Assembly: GCA_030549775.1 (NCBI GenBank)
Contig: CM060177.1
Span: forward strand, 31,462,014 to 31,526,013
Direction of reading: 5' to 3'
Source of the DNA: Tamarix chinensis
Lineage: Eukaryota > Streptophyta > Magnoliopsida > Caryophyllales > Tamaricaceae
DNA length: 64,000 nt
Of this stretch, positions 46,913 through 57,456 are shown piece by piece. Numbering within the stretch: position 1 is the first letter of the stretch; every line of letters begins with the position of its first letter. The translations under genes and the position numbers were made by a program. The notes beneath the pieces were generated by a model. That model was given only the letters and a program-made list of their open reading frames with translations, was not told where the DNA came from and did no database searches.

Positions 46913-48010
46913 TGACATACTCTATATTCATTATGATGGCTAACAATCGAATATTATGACAGACGTGGATATATGAATACTTTCGTAGGTTTGGAGTGGA
47001 AAGATCTAGGTATGATCCAGACCATCCTCGTTGTATGAGGTGGTCTTGTGGCTAGAAATTTGAAAATAAATTGGAGACGCTTGAGTACTTTCGGGCAAAG
47101 ATTGATGTTATGTCTGCGTCGAAGGTATGCTAAATCAATTATTTTATCCTCCTATATTATCTTTTTGATATCCATATTTACTTGAATATTTTCGTGAAAG
47201 GTCAATTGGGATCCGTACGGAGTAGCTGATCCATATAGATATTGTCTTATGGCATTCTATCACGGTTGTATACACTGTTTGGAGAAAGTTGAACCACATA
47301 TGCCAGATAGAGTGACACGATAATTTGGTTATACACAAGTCATCCCTGAGGAGCCCATCAAGCCAACTAGAAACTCATACAGAGGTCCTTCCCTGAAGAA
47401 GTACAAAGTATACTATGCACACATGCTCGGGCAATGGTTCTTGAGGTATGAACATATTTTGGGCTCGGATGTTTTTGGACCAGCTGTTGAATACCCATGA
47501 GAAGTGGCCGATGATTATATGGATTGGTATGTTCCGAGAACGCATAGATATATATTGGCTATGACAGAAGAATATTTGGCTGAACATGCGAACGATGATC
47601 ATCATATACCAGCCAAAAAACGTCTGAACAAAGCACGTAAAACTATTCGTCGATTGTATTGGAGGGGAGAGCCAGCTCCAAATTATGAGCAGTTAGTTAC
47701 ATGTATCGAAACCCTTGTGCGTGATTTAGGAGTTACTCCACCTCAGCGTGGCCATTTGTAATGAACTTCATGTATTACCGTATTGTTATGTGAAAACATT
47801 AACATATGTTTGTTAGAATTAATACCACCTGTCCTTATTATTTTACCATTGACTATTTGTGTTCAAATTTAAAAACATATCAAGTGTTTTTTTATATATC
47901 CATAGTTTAGAACTTCGTGATAGAAATTATACTATATTTTATAAAATTACCACGTACATGTTACAAAGGATGTAAACTTAAATAAATGTACCATCCTAAT
48001 TACAACAATT

Positions 48011-51000
48011 CTACATTAAAGTTGAGTCCGAAGATAAAGGATGAGGGTCTTGTGTGTCATCATGTACCAATGCACGCCATTGTTCGAATCTTGAAGAATA
48101 TTGCGTATTCCATGTTGAAACGCTGCTATCACGATATCTATTCCAATTGGTATGTACTGGTGGGAGTGGAAAACTTTCCAAAAGATATACCTGTAGAAAA
48201 AAAACTATTATGTCGGCCATTCATATCATATTGAAATGGAAAAATTCTTCATTAAACTTAGTACTCACCGATATGTAGTGACTCATGTCTTGCAAGAAAA
48301 ATATAGTGACTTTAGTTTCAAGACCTTGAATTCCGTGCATAGCCACTAAAGGTAGAAATGAGCTGCATGCATTCAATGAGTAATATGCGAACAACACACA
48401 GTAACGGGTTGCAATGACATGACCAATATCAGACATTTCCATCTAGTGTGCCATCGGAGCTGGCCCTTCCCAGTGGGCAACAGTATTAAGAACTTGATCA
48501 ACACTTTCATAGACGAACACATTCTCGTACAACTGTCGTCTCGCCAATATCTCGTGATACAAGTCTGTACGAATCTAAACCCATCGTTCTTCATCTCCAA
48601 GTATAATAGAAGCCAGTGCTCTGAAACCACAATTCCCATCTCCTAAAACATTACACCAGCTACTAATATAAGGAAATATATGTCGATTCATTTGAGTCAC
48701 ATATGGAAATTGAAATTGGCCTGATGACAGAAATGCCGGTTGCCGTCCCCGACCCCGACGTTGAGGTTGATCTAGGACGACTACAAAATTGTTGTTCTGT
48801 ATACTCCCAACTAGATTGTTCCCTTCTAGTGGAGTTCCTCGGCCGACCCCTGTGCTGCCGTACTTGTGGCTTGTCGAGAGGTATTCTCTGGGGAACTGCA
48901 ATATTAAATATCTCTCTGGCCAACTGATTCTGTATTTCTGGTGGCTGGCGCATAACAGATTCCATCGAAATATGGAGTAAGTGAGATGCAACATCAACTG
49001 GTTCTTGGGGTCTCGGTGGAGTAATGGGTCCATCTATGTCGAGTTTCTTCCAAAACGGATGAATAGCCGACAGGGGGATTAACATTTAGTTATGAATGTA
49101 TGTTTTAATTTCATGCGTACACGGTATCCCGTGCGTACGACGCATGTAACATTCGCATAAATCATCATTCATACTTACATGCTCAAGTATCTGACACTCG
49201 TTGTTGACCAACTCCATTGCATATAAAGAAACATGGCCCCTCAAATTGGCATAAAGATCACTTGTAGCAAAATGAGGAGTGTTGAACCGAGACCTCTCCA
49301 GCGATGCTTTTATCTCATCATGTTGTAATTCAAGGAACGTGTGCATTTGTTTGTGGACTGTATTGAAGCTGCCCCGTGATGTCTCCAGGAATCTTTTTAA
49401 AGATCCATGAGCTCCTTCAACCCTGTTCGTTACAAAAATTTATTTACTTAACTTTATCAACATAAAAGAAGCTCAATAAGCTATCACGGTTGCAAGAAAA
49501 TATAAATCATACCTATTCGTTGTAAGTTGATGGATATGGAACACGTCACCAAAGAATGCTGCAACAATTTTATGTTTGTAGGGTTGTAGCCAATTTGTCT
49601 TGAGATACGAAATTAGACCGGGCATGCTTCTGTAATCTTCCTCTATTGACAATAATCGTGCCTCATATGTTTCTTCGTCCGTGGCATCTATCAAAATTTT
49701 CCATCGTGACATAAAACTACGTGTGAACGTTCCTCGACATTCTTATTCACATGAAATCTGCATAATAAATGTTTTGAAGTAGGAAAAATATGTTCCACAG
49801 CTGAAATTAGAGCAAGTTCTCGGTCGGTAATAATGGTGGTTGGAAGCATATATGGATCCATTAAGCTCTTTAATCTCTTAAGCACCCAGAAATAATTTTC
49901 CTCCTTCTCAGATGACATGTATGCACATGCAACGTTGAAATTCAATTGTGTTGGTGTTAGGCCGATAACTTCAAGTAAGGGCATTCCGTATCTATTTGTC
50001 TTATACGTGCAATCCATTTGTAAAACAAAAGGAAATGCACGTAAAATGTTAACAGATACGGGATGTGCGAACATATGTTCACTTATTACGTTTGATTGAG
50101 GCTCACTTCGATGCCACTGAAAATAATGATTCTCAACCAACATACTCATGATATGCTGTAACATTGTTTGACCATCTATTTCTTCGGACCTAAGCTTCCG
50201 TCGAGCATTATAAATATGCCTCCTCATACTCACATTACCTTCAAATTGTTTTTGAAGAAGTGGTATGATTTGTCATGGCTTCACGTTAGCTGTAATAAGT
50301 TCATCAATAAATTGAACTTCATTTTCTGTCAACTTACCAAGAATAGCATGACCTTGCTCATAATTAGCCAATTCGTGATTGTGTGTCTCGTTCCTAACTA
50401 CCACTTGCCATCCACCGTTATTATTTTCAACACCAATAATAAAAAAAGGACAATCGTTTTTTTTGAACAAGTATTACGTGCACCTTCGGTATCTGTTGGT
50501 CTAGTACGGACGTACGTACCACTTCGTTCACATCTTATCGAGACTCTACCCGCCCCTATACCATTTCCTTTTCTAGAACCTTTGATAATCAAAATTATCT
50601 TATGAGTTCTACCCATTTTCGTAACCCATGTCACAAGTTCATCCCGATCCGAAAATATTTCATCCGTTACAAAAAATCTTTGATAATTTTCACTCGTAAA
50701 AGATGTATTCTCCATGTCCTGAAAAAAAGAGTTTACCATAATAATATAATAACAAAAAACTATAAATTTCATGTAATTAATTTTGTCGCCACAATTTACA
50801 ATACTTAAAAAATAATATTTTACCTCTTCGTTGAAGTTGTAATTAATATTGGGAGAATGCATTTGCGTATCTTCTGCATATCCATAGCTTCTCGGTATTG
50901 TAAATCTATCATTGTAATACGATGGGGTTCTGACCCCATCTTCGTAGTTCATCGGACTTCCGAAATCATCGTACCCTATCGAAGTTTCAAACTCTTCGTA

Positions 51001-51030
51001 GTTTGAAGAACTTCCAAATTCATTATTCAT
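48011..51030 (-). pseudogene. MULE transposase with SWIM finger and OTU protease domain, decayed
   Basis: Minus-strand exons: 51030-50824, 50718-49513, 49422-48269 and 48190-48011, all GT-AG. Order: an N-terminal domain with 'RKGNGIGAGRVSIRCERSG' and 'CPFFI'; MULE transposase with 'QMDCTYKTNRYGMPLLEVIG' (first Asp), 'TTIITDRELALISAVE' (second Asp) and 'NRVEGAHGSLKRFL' (Glu); SWIM-type zinc finger 'CECYMRRTHGIPCTH'; linker; OTU-type cysteine-protease domain with 'VLGDGNCGFRALASI' (Cys) and 'QDMSHYIS' (His). MULE transposases cut and paste the element; OTU enzymes remove ubiquitin-like tags. The fusion is known in plant MULEs, but its function is unclear. Defects: one A missing from the run near 50460, stops at 50273 (TGA), 49086 (TAA), 48575 (TAG) and 48443 (TAG), and frame changes near 49730 and in 48700-48830. 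The start is the first ATG of an acidic, Tyr/Asn-rich N-terminus. Confidence 0.85.
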
Positions 51031-51391
51031 TGTGAGTGTTTAACAAATATTGAAAAATTATATCTCAACCTTCAACTAACAAAGTTTCTGCAGAATAGAA
51101 ATATTGAGTTGAAGAATACGAATGATAAGCTGTTCCTTTATATATAAGACTTCCTGTTCCTAACTTCACGAGCTTAACATACCATCGTACAATTATTTTA
51201 TTTACAAAGATATGCAACAGTATAATTATTCTACGTACTGTCCTACAATACTATTTGCAGAAGCCACACACATTGACTATCCCCACCAGCAACCTTCAAT
51301 TCATTGTATATGATAGTATAACTATCGGCCAAACTTGCTTTACTGTGTCATAAGTACGTATTACTTTACTGTGTCAAATCTTTTCGAATCA

Positions 51392-51440
51392 GCGTTTTTG
51401 TTATTTAGAAAACAAAATTTTACTCCATGGAAAACATATT
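51392..51440 (+). repeat. Extra internal copy of the MULE terminal repeat
   Basis: 'gttatttagaaaacaaaattttactccatggaaaacat' matches the left end in the same orientation and forms an inverted pair with the right end at 52006-52050. The 660 bp between them form a small element-like unit. Confidence 0.75.
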
Positions 51441-51559
51441 TTGTCCTTATCTTATTTTTTTTAATTATAAATATGTTAATTTAAATTTTTGTATCAAATA
51501 TTTATATAAATTCTGATTTTTTAATTATAAATAATAATTATTTACAAACTTTTCGGCCG

Positions 51560-52000
51560 AAATTAAAAAAAAAAATAATTGGTGAATCGGCAGTTATTGC
51601 CGATGGGCTGGTCTGGTTTCGGCAATAATTGCCGATGGCCTGGAACTTATCTTATATTTTTTTTAATTATAAATATGTTAACTTAAATTTGTCGGCTGAA
51701 ATTGAAAAAAACAATTGGTGCATCGGCAGTTATTACCGATGGGATGGCCTGGTTTCGGCAATAATTGCCGATGGCCTGGAACTTATCTTAATTATTAACT
51801 TAAATATTTCGGCCGAAATTGAAAAAAAAAATTGGTGCATCGGTAGTTTTTGCCGATGGATTGGCCTGGTTTCGGCAATAATTGCCGATGGCCTGAGCCT
51901 GTTTCGGTAAAAATTGCCGAATGTCTTCCATTGTTTCGGCTAAAATCGCCGATGCTAATCGTGGCTTTCGGAAAAAATCACCGACGTTAAGGTTACTTTC
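51560..52000. repeat. Right subterminal palindromic repeats of the MULE
   Basis: At least nine copies of TTTCGGCAATAATTGCCGATG-like palindromes are present, arranged partly as a longer unit of about 130-150 bp ('atggcctggaacttatctta' recurs). The motif matches the cluster at 43270-43500. Confidence 0.85.
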
Positions 52001-52005
52001 GGAAC

Positions 52006-52050
52006 TTATTTTCCACGGAGTAAAAATATGTTTTCTATATAACAATACCC
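52006..52050 (-). repeat. MULE right terminal inverted repeat
   Basis: Reverse complement begins GGGTATTGTTATATAGAAAACA and continues 'tatttttactccgtggaaaata', aligned with the left end. It is followed by TTAACTAG. Confidence 0.75.
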
Positions 52051-52389
52051 TTAACTAGATACCCTTTTTGGACTCTTGATCTATTGTATCCCTTCTTTTT
52101 TATTTTGTATTGTTAACTCAGAGATAGGCTCTAAGCTCATTATTTTACTATAAATATTATTTGTTTCTAATTTTCTTGTATTACTTTAAATATTTTCGCC
52201 TCGTAATTGATGTAAGGATGGTTGCGTAAGCCAAAATTATGTCAATCACGGCAGGAACTCCCAATACTTTACTTAATTACTTTCATTGCAGAACAAAATA
52301 TTTCATTAGTAAAAGTGTTACATACAGTTATGGATATTTATTAACATTGATATATTTATAGTTTTGCAACTTATTACACCATATACGAA

Positions 52390-52722
52390 TTGGGTCGAGG
52401 ATGGAGACTTTGCCCTTATATTTGAACTCTATAAATAAAATAATTCTTGAATCCATCCCAATTCCTACAAGGATAACATTTCCATATCTAACCTGACCCT
52501 CAATTCATTCTCCATTCTCAATTTATTCCCAAACCTAGATACTCGAATCGATATCCAAAATTCGATCCCAATCTTTTTTACAAATTTGTTGATGGAAACC
52601 CCGAACTCATCCTATTACATCATCAAACAATCCTCAATAATAATTTGCTCGAACTTGAACCCAAAAGAAGATTCTTTAACGGGGTTCTAAATTTGGGGAA
52701 ATAATTATCATCCCTAACTCCC
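52390..52722. mobile_element. Degenerate relative of the 13815-14309 MITE
   Basis: 'gggtcgaggatggagactttgccc' at the left, 'aaccccgaactcatcc' and 'ccgaactc' inside, and 'ggggaaataattatcatcccta' at the right match the layout of the MITE at 13815-14309 (G-rich left, C-rich internal phrases, end in ATCCCT). No target duplication was identified. Confidence 0.5.
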
Positions 52723-53100
52723 ATAATGTGTATCATATTATTTGAATATATAAATGTAACTATTTTATTAAAATAACATAACATAATCATATAAAAGCTT
52801 ATCTTCTAGATAAATTATCAACTAATTTCTTAAAACTCAATGAAAAATAATAATTTACACTAGGTACCTTAAATTTTGAACTAAAAAAATTAAAGGGTTT
52901 TTGTATGTTTAACTTCATACGAATATCATTATATTATTTATTTGTTTTTATAATTTTGCTTCTAAACACTATAATATGATATTAGCTTGGGAAACGAGTA
53001 ATATATATATATATATATATTGTTATTTCTTTAGAAAAAGTAATAATAAATGATAAAATATACTTTAAAATTAATTTTGTTATGGTTCAGATTTTGTTTT
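52723..53100. other. AT-rich spacer with (TA)n
   Basis: No gene was recognised. A pure (TA)n run lies at about 53001-53021. Confidence 0.6.
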
Positions 53101-53109
53101 CATCAATTG

Positions 53110-54437
53110 GATTTTAGGAATGGCATGGACTTTACTATTTTAGGCGGCTCGGACGTAAAATTAACATTTCCTATTTCCTTTCGGTTTTTATTATTCTATG
53201 GCGGCGCGGCAGAATTTAACTCTGACCGTTTTCATCGATTCGTCAGAAAGCTTCAAAATTCCAGGCCGGCTGTTCCTTGAAGACCAGACTCAGAGTACAC
53301 AGTTTCCCTCTTGTTAAACTCTGCACCCGTTCTTCGGGCTTCGACAGTGAAATTTCTAAAGAGGCCACCACCAGTCTATTGTATCTTTGGGAGTTAGAAA
53401 CAGGTGCTGGTTTCGGCATCCTAGGGTTGTCTGTTCTATCAAGTCCCTGCGGTTGAATAATTCCTTCCCTCACGTTCGATTTGTTGCAGAATTAAGGTGT
53501 TTTTGTTTATGGCGATATCGTCTACTGTACTCTTTTGCCGGTATCCATCTCTCTGGTTCTGATATTGTAGTGCTTGTGATGAGCCATCTTAATACCAAAC
53601 AGAAATTGCATCGTAACTTTCAAAATCTGTAAGGCTGCAAGTCGGATGAATTTGCAGAACATTAGGCGGGGGAAACTTGATGGCGTGCATATGAACCCTG
53701 TGGCTCTGCATTGGAAGAAGGGATACTTTTCTGTGCTTAATTTCCCTCTTCTGTATCCGAAAGGCCACTTGCGATTTTTATTTTTATTTTTTATGTCTTT
53801 GATTTCTGAAGGTAAATAATGTTCAGATTTTCGAGGAGCTAGAATTAATCCACCGATATTACTGGTGAAGAGCCGTCAGCCATCATCCATTAAAATTGGT
53901 CAATTTGGTAGAGTTTTGAGTTCGTTGCCCCGAAGTTCCCTATCATAGGAAATAATCGATTCTCTTTCTCTCACATCTTTGTCTAAAAGGGCGGCATCCA
54001 CTGTTCTCATTTTAGAGTTCAATGACGGATTCTCCCTGGGCAGTTCTTTCTCAGTAAGTCTGTCTTGATTAGATTTCTGGTCTACTCTGTATGCCCTGGT
54101 AGAAGGGCACGTTTCTGAAATTGTGTTTATTCATGAAACCGTGAGATTGAAAACCCAATTTTTGGTAACCGCTTAGGATTTTGCTTATAGCCTGTATCTT
54201 TAACAAAGCATTTGGTTTGCTAATTTGACTGCAATTTAGTGTCGATGACAATCGAAATGCCGAGGTTATATACTGTAGGAAGACAGTTGCTAAAAGTACT
54301 GACCCGTCATTCTGATCGTGTATGCCATGATCATGTTTCAATATTGCTGTGGGTGAATTAACTTGATCTCGCTGCTGAATGATTGCCACCTGGAAATTGG
54401 CTGCAGGTCGTAGCCTGAGTTGGACGAGTTTGAATTG
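53110..54437 (+). other. Probable promoter and 5' leader of the carrier gene
   Basis: Base composition is closer to host gene sequence than in the flanking repeats. There are no long frames with homology and no transposon signature. A possible 3' splice site (ggctgcag, ending 54406) lies 31 bp upstream of the ATG, so a leader intron is plausible. Transcription start and leader exons cannot be fixed from sequence alone. Confidence 0.4.
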
Positions 54438-57400
54438 ATGGAAGAGCCTGGACAATGGAGGCGGGCTCTAATTGATACCACAGCTGGAGCTTTTTCTGGT
54501 GCAGTCTCTAGGACAGTTACTTCGCCTTTGGATGTCATTAAAATCAGGTTTCAGGTTGATGCTATTTCCTTAATTGTTTTTAAGTGTTGTGGATTAGAAG
54601 CCCAGTTACTAGTATCCTTTGGAGTATTCTGCTTTATGTTTTATTGATGTCTTTTGGGTACCATTCATCAATATGGAACTATCATATCAAGAATCATATG
54701 TCAACAAAGGAAGGCATATTTTTCTGTTGTGATGTTTTCTTGGCCCTTTGCTTTATTTATTTAATTAATATTTCACTAACCCACCATATGACCAAGGATC
54801 TCTGTATGTGCCTGCCATGGTGGATTCTGCAATCCCTTGGTTTTGTCGTAGTGCATTATTTCTGTATTCTCTTCTGATTAAGAAAGTACACAATTCAGAG
54901 CAACAAAGTGAACGCCATTATCTAATAATCATGGTAGCTTTGACGGATCAGTGGCTACTATGAGTAGGCCATGACATGAAAACCAACTATGGATTAGCTG
55001 TTAAAGTCTATGTGGCCTTTACATATTGCTTTTCATTTTAATCATGCCTGAGCAAAGTTGTTCACGTGGATTAGTGCATGGCAAAGAGGACCATGGGAAA
55101 ATTACCGCCTCCAGTTTATCCATCCAACTTTACCTAGTATGTGAGATTTTTGGGCCACATGTGAAGAATGGATAAATGGACCGTTGTCCCTTTATCTTAG
55201 TCTACTGCAATGCTATTCCTCCCCATCGGAATTTGTTTTTTGCACAGACTCCTTCATTGTGATAATATTATTTCAGCTGTTTTTGCAGCTATATAAAATT
55301 ATATGAATCTTAATGGAAGTGCTAAATGTTTACATTTTGGTCTTAAAGTATAGTGCAAACTTTAGGGCTAGTTCATTGCTTTTTCCATCTATGACAAGTC
55401 CTATAGTCCAAGTGACTTTAGATCATCTTGATGCCAAAAAGAGAAAATGATGGTGCAGGAACTTGAATTATATGACATATTATTTGAATCAACACTGTTG
55501 GTCATTTACCTGGAGTGTGCAGAGCCATCCTTGTCTAAACTTGCATCATGTTGCTCTCACCCTATTGTGATGAAATAAGTTAAAAGAGGTTTGGAAGGAG
55601 TTGAGAACAACTGCCATTGCGTTGTGCCAATTGATTTCTTAGTGGGCAGCAATATGCTTTTGTTGCCCTGTTGGTATTATCTGATTTGCTGCAACATGTT
55701 ATGGTTAAATGATCTTTATTTGTTAGAAATTGATGTGAAGTTCACACTATCTCTATTGTCACACTTCAGGTAATCAGCTGAGTAAATGATTTTGGTTTGC
55801 ATATCTGTGGTTACCAGTGTTTGAAAAAGCGCGCCTAAGGCGCAAGGCGATGGGGGGTTAGGGCTTTTTTGGTGCTAGGCGAGGCTACGTAAGTGAGGCG
55901 CATATAAGGCGCGCCTCAGGCGCTAGGCGCAGAGGCTATGAGGCGCACGCCTCAGCATAAAATCAAGCAGAAACTTGGGAGATCAATAGACACATAGGGA
56001 GGATGGACTTAGGGAAGAGGGATAAAAACCTTTTCAGCAGAAAAAAAAAAATTACATGCAGACTGCAGAGACTTAGGGGAGTTAAATAGTCATTTGTTGG
56101 AAAAATGTAAGTCTATTTATAGTCTTGATTGCAGTAAAAATATTCTGCAATTAATATGGGAATTGGGGAGAGCAAGAGTTATTTTGGAAAGGTAAAAAAC
56201 CAGCTGCAGAGACTGTAAAGTCTGCTACCACCAATTTAAAGCAAGAAATAGTTATTTTGGTATATCTGCATATATTTTTTGCAGATATAGAGGAAAACAG
56301 ATAGGGCATTAGGAAAAACCAAAGGTATATCTGCATATATTTTTGCAGATATAAGGGAAAACAAAAGATATAGGGAAAAAGAAAGGTCCCCCCTTGTCCT
56401 ATATATTTTTTGCAGAAACTTTTTCTTCCTAATGTAAAAAAAAAGCAAAAAGAAAAACAACAACGCCAAAGGGAAAAACAATGTACCACTACATCTGAAA
56501 AAAAAAATAGAGAGAGCATCAAGGAAAACTGGAAAAAAAAGTATATATGCCAACAAAAAAAAAACACTAGGCGCCTCACATCGCCCAGGCGTGCGCCTTC
56601 GCCTTGCGCCTAGCGCCTAGGCTCCAGGACCCCTAGCGCCTCGGTGCGCCTTAAGCCTTTTCAAACACTGGTGGTTACTTATGAATTATTGGATGAAAAC
56701 AATCTAGTATTAGTGGAGCATACGGAAAGTTGTAACTGCATGCCATTTAACAAGAATTTGGTATATCTCAACTCAAATGGAATGAATTGGGGTATTTACT
56801 GCCATTAGATTTTCTATCAATGAAATTTATCAGCTGATAAATACTCTGCAATATCATGAGATTTTTGAATGATTTAATCAGATTTATCTTGCCAATGAAG
56901 TTGAACATATATGTTTGGGCTGAGATTATTCATTATGTTGAAATAATTAACCTCTATGTAATGGATCTCAGCTTTTAAGATGAAACCATTAGGTTTGTGA
57001 GTAGTGCCTGTGATTCTATGCATTCATAGTTCTTTTCCCTACCTCTTATCTGCATCTTCCTTATGTGGTGTTTTGCTTGTAATTTTACGTTATTTACAGT
57101 TTTGGAGATGGATTCACTGAACATATGAGAAAAGATGCAATGGCAGATGCTTATGCCACACCATTAAAACAAAACTTATATATGAATTTGTAGATTTGAC
57201 AGATGTTACCTTCTTATGCCTTGTGCCATTACTTAACTTGTGTAGTGTTGGACATGTAGGATTATGTTGTCTAATATGTCAGCTTGGGCTAGTGATGATG
57301 ACTGTAATTGTAACCCAATTTGTTGGTGTCCATCAATAGGTGCAATTGGAACCCACTACAGCTTGGGCATTGCTAAACAAAAATGCTTATGGAAACTCAA

Positions 57401-57456
57401 AATATACTGGGATGGTTCAGGCAACTAAGGATATATTCAAAGAGGAAGGCTTGCGG
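54438..57456 (+). CDS. Mitochondrial thiamine diphosphate carrier-like, first two exons
   Basis: Exon 1 (54438-54554) and exon 2 (57340-57456) are each 117 bp with GT-AG borders and join in phase 0 to give 78 residues. The protein starts [21 protein letters not shown] and contains '[11 protein letters not shown]', the mitochondrial carrier signature PxDxxK, then '[12 protein letters not shown]' and '[17 protein letters not shown]', the end of the first matrix loop. The wording resembles the plant thiamine diphosphate carrier subfamily, which moves ThDP across the inner mitochondrial membrane. A full carrier has about 300 residues and six membrane segments; the rest is not found before 64000. 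Intron 1 is 2.8 kb with a hAT insertion, and retroelements follow exon 2, so the gene either has a very long second intron or is broken. An upstream in-frame TTG is ignored; the ATG at 54438 is used. Confidence 0.75.
55815..56670. mobile_element. Non-autonomous hAT element in carrier intron 1
   Basis: Ends are CAGTGTTTGAAAAAG and CTTTTCAAACACTG, and the site is flanked by the identical 8-mer GTGGTTAC (55807-55814 and 56671-56678), the hAT signature. GC-rich 'gcgcctaaggcgc'/'aggcgctaggcgc' repeats lie inside both ends. The core is A-rich and has no transposase frame. The perfect duplication suggests a fairly recent insertion. Confidence 0.93.

Larger units (their letters stand above)
45167..47761 (+). 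pseudogene. Plant mobile domain (PMD) gene, decayed
   Basis: Predicted exons: 45167-46114, 46205-46856, 46963-47124 and 47201-47761, all GT-AG. The N-terminus is basic (RRQ..., RNRTG, LRRSKK), then Gly-rich repeats of 'GGSGYGGSGVGG' type (residues about 104-170), a run of 42 Glu (45812-45937) and an acidic tail. The C-terminal half is a PMD (aminotransferase-like plant mobile domain): 'ALIRRTGLSHLP', 'FIERWQPD', 'NSFHMPWGEMTITLLDVQRI' and 'LGLRVDGHPL', then 'YFRRFGVER' and 'DWYVPRTHRYI'. PMD proteins of the MAIN/MAIL type act in nuclear gene control and silencing; many copies sit in transposons. Damage: a 2-bp loss near 46385 between 'QPD' and 'TNSF', and stops at 47053 (TAG), 47321 (TAA) and 47498 (TGA). 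It is convergent with the transposase gene, where MuDR has its accessory gene. A role in transposition is inference. Confidence 0.8.
42947..52050. mobile_element. Mutator-like element (MULE) with PMD and transposase-OTU genes
   Basis: The left end reads GTACCTGTTATTTGGAAAAC from 42948. The reverse complement of the right end reads GGGTATTGTTATATAGAAAAC, and similarity continues through 'TTTACT.CG..GAAAATA', giving a degenerate inverted repeat of about 45 bp. Candidate duplications are TTAACTAG(C) at 42939-42947 and TTAACTAG(A) at 52051-52059, 8 of 9 identical, the size expected for Mutator. Inside are subterminal palindromic repeats at both ends, a tandem array (43560-44560), a PMD gene on + and a transposase-OTU gene on -, convergent with 249 bp between them. 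Both genes are decayed. The host site is the solo LTR 30238-52322. Confidence 0.8.
30238..52322 (+). mobile_element. Solo LTR (same family as 16137-19923) split by two insertions
   Basis: Three pieces form one LTR: 30238-30968 (TGTAATACCCC start and CT-rich zone), 40287-42946 (rest of the CT-rich zone and body) and 52059-52322 (3' end, AGTGTTACA). Comparison with the minus-strand LTR at 16137-19923 shows the pieces are consecutive: the first stops at 'tttgtgtc.aaaacactg' and the second resumes at 'gagcactccc', matching adjacent sequence there. The summed length of about 3.65 kb fits the 3.79-kb relative, which has a longer GAA run. Flanking 5-mers are TAAAG (30233-30237) and TACAG (52323-52327), a 4/5 match. 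Insertions are the LTR pile 30969-40286 and the MULE at about 42947-52050. Confidence 0.75.

Noticed and set aside
48054..50605. Plus-strand frames opposite the transposase gene, for example 48703-48980 and 50168-50605
   Set aside because: The minus strand encodes clear transposase, SWIM and OTU motifs across the same bases, so these are shadows.
51629..51910. 93-codon frame with a repeated 'EIEKNNWCIGS' pattern
   Set aside because: The peptide repeat merely reflects the palindromic subterminal DNA repeats of the MULE end.
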